DNA from: Favolaschia claudopus
Lineage: Eukaryota > Basidiomycota > Agaricomycetes > Agaricales > Mycenaceae
Assembly: GCA_037176885.1 (NCBI GenBank)
Contig: JAWWNJ010000122.1
Location: 372,001-436,000, forward strand
Direction: 5' to 3'
DNA length: 64,000 nucleotides
The notes beneath the pieces are model-generated. The model was given only the letters and a program-made list of their open reading frames with translations, was not told the DNA's origin and searched no databases. Every line of letters starts with the position of its first letter. Positions within the stretch are counted from its first letter, which is position 1. Both the position numbers and the translations under genes were made by a program. Below, one piece after another: positions 1 to 12,111 of the stretch.

Positions 1-946
1 AACTCATGGATCAACTCAGATGCGGCCGGCCCATCGACTTCCGGCCGAGGGCCCTGGGGCCTCGAGGAGTTTGTCACAGCCCCCGTGGCTATGCCCGGCA
101 TCCGAGGCGATCAGTGTCTCGGGTTCTCCTGGGCTTCTCTCTCGCCAACACCACCATGAGCTGTTTCGTCGCTGCTTCTCCCTAACGCGCTCGCGCTCAG
201 CCTCAGCCGGCCTCGGGTTATTGATTCTCCCAGTTACAGTACTTCCACCTGTTCCGCTGCCTTATATTCGGGTGTCCCTCTTCTTTACTAGGCTGTCAAA
301 CTCGGCTCTGTTTCTACAATCTCCACTGGCGCCTCAATTCCATTGTCTTCTATTATTACTACGGTTTCAACTTTTCAAAATTCAGTCCCACTCAATCACT
401 GTACAGAATCTACACCGCCTCCAATCTACTAGCGATTACCGCCCGGCGCCCTTCCCATTTGATTCGATTTTCCGTGGCGTTCGCGGCATCCACATCGTGC
501 AAGGGGCTGAGCGGTGAGCAGTTGTATCGGACTCAATGGTGACAATTAATGTTGCGAACCCCCCGGGCACGAGAGCTGGATAAATTCAGCTTGCTGTTAT
601 GAATTTGAGCATGGGGACGCATCAAGCATCTCTGCCTCTCTGTTGCAACCTGCGTGGATCGTCTCGACTCAACTTCAAGCAAACTTCGATTCCAAGCACC
701 TCATCTACCCCAGCACAAGAGACTGCTTCTCAAATTTCACTACTTCTGTCTAAATTTCAAGCCTGGCTACATTGCTCATTGCGCATGATCTTGATTGTCT
801 CTGCATTGCCATCTTCGTCTCCCAGCTTCTATGAGGCTACTATGACTTGGCCCCACGTCCGTTCTTCCATCGTCTGTCACCGATCTCACTTGTGATTCGT
901 TGGAGCAGTCAGCGCAGGCTAGCCTTCGTGTTCACCTGTTCGCTTT
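1..946. other. No supported gene; unassigned sequence
   Basis: Open frames exist here but show low-complexity Ser/Pro/Leu composition with no recognisable motif and no convincing intron structure. I see no repeat with clear termini. The segment may be the degraded 5' part of the transposon-related remnant that becomes readable after about 1050. Confidence 0.5.
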
Positions 947-1055
947 GTGACGAAGGCTCGCCCCTCGTTTGGACATATAGTCTTGCAGCACATTAGAACA
1001 GCTCTCACGGACAATCTTCGGGGCCATATACCTATTGAAGTCCCCAGGAAAACGG

Positions 1056-1800
1056 TGTTTTTGTCGCATACGAAATTTCCGCGAACGAGCGGAAATGGCT
1101 CAAGCTCAAATGGGACAACCGTTTTACGAAGACCAAACAACGAAGCCGAAACCGAAAGCAGCTCCTCCGATGCACATAAGTCATCGTCTGCGGCTATCCA
1201 GCACGTATCTCATTTTTGCGATGCTCTATTCACTGATAATTGAATTATAGTGATATTGTCCAACCCGCGGCACCATCGCAGCCAACTGTAGATTCTTCCA
1301 CTGATGTGGAAGAGATTTTTGCCCCTTCTGTTTCGCATTCCACCGCCGGGCCTATTCCTCTTCCTCCAATTGAGGATGACGAAGAGGAATTTGGGTTTGA
1401 CATGCCTTTACACCCGGCGCCAGGCAAAATCCCCGACTCCTATCCTTCCAACGACGACTACGGGCTTGAATACGTTGACAACCCTCAGCTAACTGTTCAG
1501 GCTCAGCTCGACGACAACGCAGAAATTCCCCCCCGCGTTGATTCCACCTGGCTCAAACGAGTTCGTCGCAGATGTTGCTGCTGCAGTGTCTTCAACAACG
1601 GAGACTTCTGGAGGATGGGAGCGTCCCCTCAAAGACGCACCATCGACTCGATCTGGACGCAAACGACGCGTCTACGACACTTCAAACACTTGTAAGTTGT
1701 GATTGTGGCGAAATTCTGAACGATGACGAGCGAACCGATCCAGAGGTCTAGTCCGTTGCACCAAATCAGGATGCGAAACTGAATGGGTTATTTTACTTCT
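1056..1800 (+). pseudogene. Remnant of a fungal transposon-type protein with Cys-rich C-terminus
   Basis: A readable piece at 1056-1175 contains YEISANERKWLKLKWDNRFT, a charged helical segment of the kind seen in basidiomycete transposon proteins. After a likely short intron near 1180-1250, an acidic Pro/Ser-rich segment follows (1250-1690). It then breaks frame into CDCGEILNDDERTDPE and, one frame over, CTKSGCETEW (about 1690-1790). The C-x-C-G and GC-E-T-x-W elements resemble the zinc-binding tail found at the end of many Agaricomycete transposon proteins. At least one stop or frameshift separates these tail pieces, so the gene is broken. I cannot name the superfamily. The spacing to the GCGGC arrays at 2231 does not prove it belongs to the Mutator-like element. 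Confidence 0.4.
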
Positions 1801-1977
1801 CTAAATCATCATAAATTGCTGAATCGATATCTAGTATCACCGAAAATGCTTTCAAGCCTTAAGGTTCACCAAATCGTGGATTTGCCCGACGTGTTCAGCC
1901 GCAAAAGCGGCAAAAAAGCTGCGCCGATAGATGGCGGAAGCGCTTACATAGGTAGCAATTAGCTAGAATATTGGTTA

Positions 1978-2307
1978 TTAGAATCTACTGCGATGAATTC
2001 TAGAGTCAGCAACAATGACGTCCGGCTCGGGAGGCGGTTGCTGCGCATTCGAGTCACGGTCGGGGAGCTCGTCGGTGTGGAATGGGGGAAATGGACTGGG
2101 GCGGGTGAGCACCTGCAGCAGCAGCGAGGAGAAGTGCTGACCATGCTCCAGCATGGCTGCCGACAGTTGGTTGTAGTGCTTCCACAACGACAGCATCTCC
2201 ACCCAGAGCTCCGAGGTTGGTGACTGCTTGGATGCGGCTTGACGCCGCTTGCGAGCCAGCCGGAATCTGGCACAGGCTGCGGTGTTCTTTGGGTCAGGAA
2301 GGGGCAA
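1978..2307 (-). pseudogene. bZIP-like basic-region fragment
   Basis: The minus-strand frame reads KNTAACARFRLARKRRQA near its start, which matches the fungal bZIP basic region pattern N-T-A-A-x-A-R-F-R followed by basic residues. The following residues (SELWVEMLSLWKHYNQL) are helical, but the leucines do not form a clear heptad zipper. The rest is Pro/Asp-rich. There is no ATG in the frame before the basic region, so this is an exon or a broken fragment. It directly adjoins the GCGGC-word array beginning at 2231 and overlaps its first words, so it could be host gene sequence caught at an element boundary. A chance resemblance is possible because only the basic region supports the call. Confidence 0.35.
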
Positions 2308-2754
2308 AATTATTTCGCCGCGTCAGGTTGGCGCGGCAGTCATGCGGCGCTTCCGCGGCGGACTGAGCGGTAGGCCTAAACAAAGCAAGCATGTACCTCT
2401 CAATCCTGTATGTATGAGCTACAATACACAGCGACAGTATATACCTACTTATAGACTTGTATCGATGGCGGTGGGAGGGAGTCAACATCGTCTTCTAAGT
2501 GCATGTTGTATGAGGTTTATTATAGGTTGGACGCGGCGGTGAGGCGGTGGGAAGCGGCGGTCAAGCGGCGGCCGCGGCGAAATTTGTGACAAGTTCGCCG
2601 CGTCACTCCTTTTGACGCGGCGGTGTCGCCGCATTGCGCGGTAGGATGCGGCGCTGTCAGACAGCGGACGCGGCGGGTCTCAGCATTAACGCGGCACACC
2701 TCAAACTGACTGCGGCGCTCGTGGTCTCGCCCACGGTGCACATGCGGCGCTGTT
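2231..2754. repeat. Left GCGGC-word array
   Basis: The stretch holds many copies of GCGGC/GCCGC words, often as GACGCGGCGG, TGCGGCGCT or GCGGCAGTCATG, in two clusters (2231-2366 and 2529-2754). The same words, including GCGGCAGTCA, recur at 12112-12246 beyond the Mutator-like gene. Dense short subterminal words of this kind are typical of transposase-binding ends of DNA transposons. I could not fix an exact terminus or a target-site duplication. Confidence 0.6.
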
Positions 2755-2886
2755 GTTCAAGGGTACTGCGATGTCGAATTCAAGTTGAATTACTATCCAA
2801 CTCATACGACGGTCACCTTCGGCAACAAGTTCGATTTTGGCATACATCTCCTGGACTTGGTGGTTCTGCTCTGTACGGTATTCCTA

Positions 2887-4180
2887 TGCGATCGAGACTG
2901 CAAGTGAAACCTCACCCCTTATCTTCCTTCATGAGACCCTCCCTCATTGTCAACGGCGCTCTGATAATTCTGCTGGGCATGACCAACCAAGGTCGCATAG
3001 CAGCTCTTTTACAATGCTTTTACTCTGCGCTAAGCTCATCACGGTTCACTATCCCTGCCATTCTCGCGATTTACGGGATCGTCCTCGTTTATTTGCTTGT
3101 TTCTGTGTACCGTCTCGAGAACACAGAGCCACCTCCCACTCGGCGCCGCAAAACGAGACTCCTCCCATATTATGACAGGGAAGGTACGCATTCAGAATCT
3201 GAACTCCTCAAGCACGCTGATTCATCGTAACTATCTCGCAGGCCAGCTTCAGGGCTGGGTACGAGAGGAGAAGAGTCAGCACACCCCAACAACCTCACGC
3301 TCTGAAAGAAACACCACCGCTCGGCCTTCCAGAGATTCACTGGCACCCATTCCTATGCCTACAGCCGCCCCCCCTGCTCCGGCTCCTGCCAAAGAAGCTG
3401 CTTCGCTACCCGCATCCGCGCCACCTCGTCTGAGTGAGGAAGTTCCTTTATCTATATCTTCTTTATCCTCTTGGGACGGCTTTCCGGATGGCCGCATCAG
3501 GTGCCATTTCACGCCTCAACAAATCGAAGATACCTCGCAGCTCGCTATTTACTGGGTTGGGGACAAAATTCCGGGGAAACAAGGCTCACCAACCGCTGCG
3601 ACGCCGGGAAAGGGGAAGGCTTCTCATTTCAAATGCGCAGGGGTCATTGAATGCGAATCCAAAGTCTGCATTACCCAAATTGCGCCCGGCGCAGATATTT
3701 CTCGCCAGGTCCAATTGGGATGCACCTGCGGCTACAAGCTCCACCATCGGTCGTGCAAATCTGAATGGTCCATTATTCGATACGGAGGTGGTGCCGTCTT
3801 TGAGTGCACCCACACTCACAGTCACTCACGATATACTCATTCGCTCTCAACCCCGAAATCTAAACCACCGCAACTCCAGTCTTTTATATCAAGGCAACCC
3901 GTGTCTTTGATCTCACCACAACCATCCGAGCCATTGAATGCGGAGCGCGATGAGTCGCCTGCGAATTCCGTTGGGCAGGTTAATGAAGGTAAGTTGGATT
4001 TTTGTCTCATATCATCATGCTCTTTACACAACGACCCAGGTGAACAAGCTCAACAACACACACCTGAGCCGGAGTCGAAACCCGAACTTGGTAAGTTATT
4101 ATATTGATTCGAAATCCGTTGCTGTAAACTTAGATCAAAGTAGTATCGCCGCAGAGTCAAGTCACCGATTTGGATCATGA
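2887..4180 (+). CDS. GCM-type zinc-finger protein, transposon-associated, without transposase
   Basis: The frame begins near an ATG at 2887. It is spliced by a 58-bp intron (3184-3241) that joins the codons cleanly, then continues through a Pro/Ala/Ser linker. The conserved part at about 3475-3850 begins with FPDGRIRCHFT, followed by CAGVIECESKVC, then GCTCGYKLHHRSC, then a Trp, a Tyr-Gly-Gly and a His-rich tail ending HTHSHSRY. This Cys/His order is the same as in the N-terminal GCM-like domain of the Mutator-like gene at 6413, so the two are related. Downstream exons (about 4030-4315) are Glu/Pro-rich and soon hit stops; no DDE residues follow. It could be an accessory DNA-binding protein of the element or a truncated transposase gene. 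The start and the last exon are uncertain. Confidence 0.5.
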
Positions 4181-4329
4181 GCCGCAACGCGAACCTTGTA
4201 AGTTGTTCTGTAGCGCCAATTTAGTTTCCTGTTAATTGGTATTCAAGTTGCAGCGCCACAGAATGGAGTATTGAATTCAGATGATGAGAGGATTATGGAC
4301 CCGGATGCAAATTAGTAGAGATTCCTCGA

Positions 4330-5660
4330 GCGAAATGGCTGTAGTATTCAAAAACCTATAGAAACTGGCATCTCGTTTCGACCTAAAGACTCGAGTTACC
4401 CGCAGGTGAAGAGATCGAAGTGCTCTCAAAAAGTCTGATGATGATTCATTTTGCAAACTTCCAGCCAGTTATTTGTTTTGGTGCGGCATAGAAAGGATGT
4501 CCCATCCTCTATACCTGGCATCGATTACTACTCTCCAGGAATCCAGTCTGTGAATGCTTTACTATTTCCGAAGTACAACTCCCTTGGATTCCTACCAGTT
4601 GCCCTAAGGTTTGATTTCCCACTGCTCCAGATATGAATCCCTCCTACATAAAGACTCTAGAGTTCCGTTCAGCGGCATAAAAGCAAACCAACTTGAAGAG
4701 TCGCCTCACTCGAAGCTGCCAGACTTCAGTTCCCAAGGTTCCCCATAATCAACTTTCTCTGGGTAGCTAAATGACAATAAGAGAGAGCCATAAGTCACCC
4801 GAGTACGCTTCTCAGAGTCTAACACTCATTCTGCATCCCAGGTTTGGGCATTATTAAACCTCCGCGCCCTCAATCTTTTGCCACGAGACGATGACACAGA
4901 TCACGTGACCGTGGTTGCACATGTCTAGCACGATAAATACATCGCTCACAGGCACGCGCAGAGAGGCTCTTCACCCGTAGTAATTTTGAGAGATACTTAA
5001 GACTCCCTACTATCTATAAATACCGTTTTTGGGGTCTTATAAGTGGATTAAAGGAACCGCATAACTGTTGCAATGTTTCAACTCAAGGTTCATGGAATCT
5101 CTGTTCATACCTAGCAACACCCCAACTCCAAGACATTCAATTTACATCGATTAGGTTATAATCTATGCTGCCTAGATCTCCTGACTGGGTATGTCATGCC
5201 CGATCGATTGAAATATCTCGTAGCGTACCGAAGTCAAACTATGAGTCAAACTATTGGATTTGGGCAGGATTCTGATGATAAAATATCTAGATACTTCTTG
5301 AGTACCTACCTTAGAGCGTCATATAGTATATTCCAGCTCCACAGCTTCCCTGAATCCGTGGCTGCGAGAATAGCGGGAAAGAAAACAAGGTGTGTACAGT
5401 CATGTGACCGTGTTTCGCTCTGGGAATTTCACTGGGCATTACGGCGGCGGATCAATCATCTCTCTCTCCTCTTTCATGTCTCGCTCGCCAGCCTGGTCAT
5501 TGCGGACTTCGCCCGCTCTGAATTCTTTGGCGTCTGACATCGTCTCTGGTTGCCCTTTGAAGCCGATTTCAGCGCTTTCTTTGTATCACGGGCAGATATC
5601 TCAGCTTTTCAATCTGACACTCGCTTGTTCCGCCTAGTTTCACTCCTGAAGTCTTGATCC
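4330..5660. other. Intergenic, nothing recognised
   Basis: I see no coding motif, no terminal repeats and no RNA gene here. A few short open frames lack any family resemblance. The stretch is AT-richer than the flanking genes and probably holds decayed sequence plus upstream DNA of the Mutator-like gene. Confidence 0.5.
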
Positions 5661-6412
5661 TCCTATTTATTCGCTCTATATAACGATCCCCTCCTTCGTT
5701 ACACCTTTCTCGTTGTTTCTCCCACCTGTGACAGCGCAATCTTTTCTCTCCAGATTGTTGTGCCGCCCTTCGGCGTCTTTCCGACTCACTCTCATTCCTT
5801 CTGCTGTCGACTCCGCGTCGGTTGCTCTCTTCGACTTCGCGTCGGAGCCCCGGCTAGACTTCGAGTCAGCTGCCTTCATCGAGTGTCCCAAATTGGTGCG
5901 CTCGCTTTGAAGTAATTGTCGTTCATTTGCCTTACCACCTGTGTAGTGCCCCTCTCCGTTTGATTTTGTTCGCCAATTGGTGTGTTATTGTCAATTCAAT
6001 TCTTTTCTTATCTGACGCAGTAAATAAGCTCTTTGCTGTCGTCTCTTCCGAAAATACCGATTCCCGCCTCCCTCACCCTTGCTTGACGTTGTACATCGGC
6101 CGGCCTGTGATTCCATACCTCTCGAATCGGTGCGAATTTTTTCACTCAAACCTCTTCGTATTTGACAAACTACATTTGCAGTTCTGTTCCATTGTGTCTC
6201 CTGCAGTAGCCTTGCTCAGCGTTGTACGTTGGCAGGCTTTTTCTGCGGACATTGGTGGTCTTGTTTGACGTTTTACGTTGACAACACCATCCGTTGTTGC
6301 GGAACATCGCTGCTCCACCCTCAATTTGCCGTTGTTCGACGTTGTACGTCGACACGGAGGCGGCTTTCTCGCTCTCGACTCGACACCTCGAGTCTCTGAC
6401 TCATTCGATTGC
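5661..6412 (+). promoter_or_regulatory. Promoter/leader region of the Mutator-like gene with repeated GACGTTGTACGT motif
   Basis: A TATATAA sequence lies at 5677-5683, followed by a pyrimidine-rich leader, a common layout for basidiomycete promoters. Between it and the start codon at 6413 there are four degenerate copies of a TGACGTTGTACGTTGACA-like word, at 6084-6099, 6217-6234, 6266-6283 and 6337-6354. The core GTTGTACGT is nearly palindromic. The copies could be protein-binding sites or relics of a short duplicated segment. No function is shown by sequence alone. Confidence 0.4.
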
Positions 6413-9400
6413 ATGCTGGTGAGTTCGTTCATTGGCGGGTCGGGTACTTGCTTAATTAATCTACGATCCAGGGCGCGTTCAAGGACGCGCTGAGCCGACT
6501 CATTCCGCGTCGGCGTCGGCGCAGTATTTCGTCGACGGGAAGTTCCGAGGCCGAAGTACCTCCTCAGTATGCGGATTTGCCTATATGTGAGTCGTCTTCT
6601 GGACTAGATTTCGATGTTATTAAATCATTCATGCACAGTCGATGCCTCTGAATTGCGCGCAACAGCTGTTCGGTCAGAAGTTAACGGGACAATGGCATAC
6701 CGGGATACGGAGAGGATCTTGGGGCGTTCGGAACACGGTGTGTTTGCCCATATTTTCACTCCACAAGTCTCCTCAATACCCAGCAGGAAACACATCAAAA
6801 AACAACGCCGCTCTTTTATGTTCAATCCATTCGCCAAAAAAATCGATACTCCCCAGAACGGCAATCGTACTCGTACCCAAGTCCAACTCAACTCCACCTC
6901 TCAACCTTCCGACGGTGTTACATCACCGCGGAAGCGTATGCGCCGGCGTCGATCGTCGGTCAGTTCGTCTGGATCGCTCGAGCACCCAGTCCCAGCTTCA
7001 AGGCCATTAAACCCTAAACCAAAATCATCGAAACCATCCTCCCATCACCCTCGAACGAAATCATCTAAACCCCCGCGAGCCAATGAATCTTACCAACAAC
7101 CAAGCACGGATGAATCCTCGGATTCGGAGGACGTTGACGAACCTCTGCGTCCAAATCCTCCCTCTACCGATCCGCGCAAGTGGAATCCATGGCCTGATGG
7201 CAAATGGGAAGCGTCTTATGCCCGCGAGTTTTACGAGGAGTGTCAATTTGCGGTGCATTGGGCGTGCGAGGTTCGAGGAGGTAAAAAGAATGCTTCTGGA
7301 AGTACGCGGGCTACGAACAGAATGGATGGTGCACATACCGTTCGTCTTTGTTTAGGAGTTATGAAGTGCAAAAATCGTATCTGCGCTGTTGTTACTCGCC
7401 CACAGACTAAGAAAAATGGACGTGTGAAACAGATCGAGGGCGGTTGCTCGTGCGGCGCAGAACTGCAGTATCACCCCTGCAGTGTGCGCATGGAATATTG
7501 GGTTTATCGAGACGGCGCGCACTTCAGTCATTCCGGTTATCACCACCACGAGCCGGTTCCCGTGCGGCATTTGACGCTACGCGAACAGGGTCAGCTGAGA
7601 GGTGTTGTAAACGAACATCCCCACATGAAGCCTGCTCAGCTCATCGCTGGCCGGCCTGCGATTGATGGTCCGGGTCCGTCCATCGCAGATATTAGCACGA
7701 TCTTGCTTAATCCCAGCCGCGTTCAATATGAACGGCGCAAAATTCTCAATCCTGAAAATAAAGTCCGTTGTTATTATTGTTGTTTGCTGAGTTACTTACA
7801 CTTTACTAGATTCGAGATGAACGATTTCTGCCGAGATTGGAGCGGTTTAAGGACCAACATCCCGACTTGACTGTCGGCCTTCATTGGGAGGATAATATTC
7901 ATGTCGTAGTGCTGCAAACTCCGTGGCAGCGGCGTATAGGGCTGAAAGATCGGGTTAAGAGCGAGGCTGTCAACGGCATAGTTTCCGACGCATGTCACGA
8001 TTATTTCAGGGGAAAGAATGGACTACTCTTTCTCAGTTCGACGTTCGAGCCCACTCACCTGAAATCCTGGGTTCCCATTCTCATGACGTATTCGAACGGA
8101 GCCACCGCAACGCATTACCGCATCCATTTTCTGTACCTCTTTCGAGGGTTGGCCGAACGGTGTCGAGAAACACAGCAAAGGATCACTGATGACTTGTTTG
8201 CAAATGTGCGTTAATTAAACATTCTAACTGCTATCAATCTAATGTATCCTGCCGTAGGTTGTGGATTTCAGCGATGCGCAGCGCAACGGGTTTATCCAAG
8301 CCTTCATAGACTTCTGGGTTGAGATTTCCCCAGAAGGTCGAGATGAGCGCACTTTGAAGACCGCAGCGGCGGCATTGCTCAAAGGATGCAGACAGCACTT
8401 TGATAATCAGATCACTCGTGTCGCTCGGATTACCCGCATCGTTGCTCCGGAGCGTCAGGCGGAATTTCGCAAATTGGCCAAAGATATGCTTAAGCAGAAA
8501 ACGGAGACGGATCTGAAAGATTGTGCAGCGCGGCTAATTCGTGAATTTCCTGGGACAAAGCCGTGGGTCGAATGGTGGATGCGGCCGTCGCACGCGAGCA
8601 TGCTGTTTGCGATGGCAAGTGACATGCTTCAAAAATTGTGGAATTCGCTCCCAGCCACCACAAATGCTGCGGAATCCATGCATCACAAAAGCTACCAAAT
8701 GATCGGACGAGAAAATGCTCTTTTCTACGGACTCAAAGGGTTGATTCGCATCGCCGAGACTTTCGAGAGGACTTATGACGCCGGCCGAGGTACATTTAAA
8801 ACATTACTTGTTCTGACGTCACTAACTCTCGATGATACAGTTGGAGAGACCATCTATTATGGCCGTGACCCTCAATTTTGGAAGCGGACGGCATTTAAAT
8901 ACAATTGGACTAAACACAGCCGGCATGAAGCTCGTCCCAAGCCGTCATACGACGGCCGTGCACCCGATACCATAGCGCGTCTGACAAAGAAATCGAAATC
9001 GGCGAAGAAACCGCGCCAATCCAAACCCTCTCCTCCCCCCCAAACTCCACCGACTGTGCCTGTTGCTGAATTCCAGCGATCATTCCAGTGGTCTGACAAC
9101 TCTTGCTGGTTGGACTCGTCTCTCACAGTGCTGTATGCCGCCGCCAACCATGGGTTTCCTCCGATACAGGCAGTATTTGCCGCGTTGCCCTCCAATCATC
9201 TTCTGGCGGGTATGATGCAGATAGTAGTGAAACAAGTTGAACAATCGGTGCTGCCTGGATTTGACAAAGGCGGCTGCAAGGTTCTCACCAATTTGCGTGA
9301 GAAGTATCGTAAACGATTGTTCAAAGGAGGATTTACGCCAGTACCGGGAGCTGAAGATTCAGTCTTTGTGAGTAGTTTATCATCTTATCCTGTCTACAAG

Positions 9401-11902
9401 CTGACATGCAAATTTGTAGGGCTGGCTTGATCAGATTCTGGCATGGGAGATAGCACGTAATCCGAATGAACCCACCAAGCGTTGCATCTCCGTTTTCAGA
9501 GGATCATCAGTGCAGGTGAAAAAATGCACAGGATGCGCAGCGAGCCCCGGGGAGCACTGGGAAGTTGCTCATCCCTTGTGGCAGAGCGCGTTTCATTTAT
9601 CGTCCGATTTACACTCCGTATTCAAAGGAGACATTAAGAAATGGTTCCAATTCATTCTTGATCCTTTGGAATGGCCCAACTGCTGGCTGCTGGCGGCAGT
9701 GGGAGGGGAATTCTTTGTGCAACGGACGAGCTCGAGCGAAGGAATATATTCTCAGCATCCCGGTGATCTTACGGATTCAGGTTGGCGATTCGCTTGATGC
9801 CGGTGATTCATGGAAAATCCCTGCCAATCTCCTACCACTTGGGTCGCAGTTCAGCGGCCCGCCGCGCCGTGTCAAGTACAAGATAGTTGCCCACGTCTAC
9901 ACCGATTACGCTACAAAGCGATCTGGCACGCACTTCATCATACGCTATCTGACACCTGATGGGAGGATTTTCGATTACGATGGCCTAAAACACGACGGTC
10001 ATGCGATACGAATCCCGAATGCCAAGGTTGCTGGATGGCTTTCAGGTTCCTCGACGAAATTGCGTGATGTCCGTCGAGGGTACCGACTTCAGGCCGTGAT
10101 TTACCGCCTTGAAGGAGGGGAGAATGCTCAAGAGATATTCCGAGCAGAGCGGCAGAAGAGTGCGCCTTGGGGTTTGAAGTTCGACGGTGATCGCGCCGCA
10201 CTCGAGGCGCCACATCTCACACAGCTGACATCTGCCGAACGTCTGGCCTGGGCAAGCAAAAGTCGGCAAGCAAAAGCTGTGGAGTACTTGAGGAATCGGC
10301 CCGAATCGGAACCCGCCGATGAAAGAGTGACAGATTTGCAGCGTTATCGCACCCATTTTTACACCGTTTCCGACTCAGACGATGAGAAGGAGTTAGACTC
10401 CATTGATAACGCCATCCTTGACGCGGTAAAGGCAACCTCTGCGGCGGATGCACAGCCCGCTTCGGTGTATAGCGACAGTGAATCCGTGGATGCACTGTTG
10501 AATCCAATCAAGTGCGCTGGGTGTGGTGATTTTTCCGATGGCGATAGCACCCGGAATCAAATCCAGTGTTCAAAGTGCGAGTTCTTTTCGCATGCGCGAT
10601 GTATCTCGGACCATATAGGGGAAGATGGTGAACCAGTCGCTATTTATACTTGCCAGACATGTCGGCCAAGATCAACAACTGAACCGTACGCAAGATTTTC
10701 TGCTCTGTGCGTTGTATTTCTAACAAATTGATTTTAGGTTTGGATTCAGGGAGATTGTCATGCTCCCAGATCCTCGAGTTGAGGAAAACTGGGAATCCGA
10801 AAATGTGCTATGGTATCCTGCGCGTTTCAAGAAACATCGCCCCGACGCGCAAAACCCAAGTCACGAATTTGAGTTCCGGTTTTTGCATTGCATCAAGTGG
10901 GTGCTGCACGAAGGCGAACTTGCACCACCTTATCCAGTCGTCAAGCGGGATCGGGGATTTGTGGATGCGGTTTTGAGAGTCAAGCTCGCATCAAAACAGG
11001 TGCGAATATGGTTGTCTTCGATTGTGATCCTTTTATTCAACCCTTTACAGCTAGGGAAAATTCGTATCCCAGCCTTCTACGCTAGAAACCCCCCTCATGA
11101 TCATGTTCTCGTCGAGATTTTTGATGCGGCTCTTCCTGCGTTAGTCAAATTGTTGACTGCTTTTCCCCGCGATCATCCTGTCATTGACTCGTATAACGAG
11201 TTCTTTGTGGATCGGCCAGAAGATCATCGGGATAGTCAGGACCGGATTGCCCAGTGGCTCCCTGCAGGCCCCAGCGTGCCTTCGGCTGAGCTCATAGCCT
11301 TGCTGGTACAGCCGACAGAGAAATTGTGGGAAGCTCGCCCAGCTTCTGTCTCCAACGATGAGTGGAATCGTCGAATTCTAGGTGTTGGCACGACGTTGTT
11401 GCAGCTCTTAGCCATTCAACACGAGTTAGAAGAGCCGCTCAACTTGAACGGCGACATGTTTCTTGATCTCGTCGAGGAAGACGTCACAACAGCCCACGAT
11501 GAGGTTGCGGAGGCCCACCACGCAATGGTTCTGGCGCTGAATTTGAAGGTTTTGCGCCACAGGAAATATTGGGACCAAGCTGAGTTCTCCCAGCATCTCG
11601 AACATTTCAAAGAACATCACACGGCGTTCGATCGTACATATTGGCCAGCCACCTATCATCGTATCCACCCTCGAAGAACAAGGCACCCAGCGATTACTGT
11701 CCAGATCCCTTCACGAGTCCGTCAGCGGGAGTCAGATGAAGATTCGGACTATGTTGAGGAGAAACCCGCAAGAAAGCGGCAGGCTACGACTCGGACGCTG
11801 CGGCCGCGAGGAAAAGACTCACAAAATCAGAAGAAACCTCTTCCTGGGAAGGTTGTGCAGTCGGGTCGTGGCTGGGATATTGTGGAGGTAGATGAGGAAT
11901 GA
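6413..11902 (+). CDS. Mutator-like transposase fused to USP-type peptidase and PHD finger
   Basis: I chose the ATG at 6413 because introns 6419-6471 and 6587-6638 then restore one frame. Further introns fit at 7763-7809, 8206-8257, 8790-8840, 9368-9419, 10686-10737 and 11000-11050. The product would be about 1,690 residues. In order: a basic Ser-rich N-terminus; a GCM-like zinc domain (about 222-342, CLGVMKC, GGCSCG, HSGYHHH); a DDE transposase with D in SDACHDYF (about 473), D in VVDFSD (about 550) and E in TTNAAESMHH (about 683); a USP-type Cys box NSCWLDSSL (about 812) with a later His box GTHFIIRY; a Cys4-His-Cys3 PHD finger near 10512-10665; and an acidic/basic tail. Mutator-type transposases cut and paste DNA. 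The peptidase could process ubiquitin-like tags and the PHD finger could read histone tails; these roles are inferred. One frame change without intron signals lies at about 9680-9705, so this copy may be inactive or the sequence may contain an error there. Confidence 0.75.
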
Positions 11903-12111
11903 GTACAGTTTAAGCTAGTATCAAGTTTGTATTACTACGAAATGGAACATGATTTATTTATTTACTGTTATTCCAATAAGACTCACAGGTGGTTGGCGAC
12001 GATCGCAGGCCCGGGTAGAGAGCTTGTTAGGTACTAGCAAGGTACTAGAGCAGAATTTATCAATGACACAGGACTTATAATTTTTGAGCTAGAGTTGGGG
12101 ATAATAGTCGT

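Noticed and set aside
20..895. Two open frames of 98-165 codons at the left edge
   Set aside because: Composition is Ser/Leu/Pro-rich without motif, splice structure or resemblance to a family; likely chance frames.
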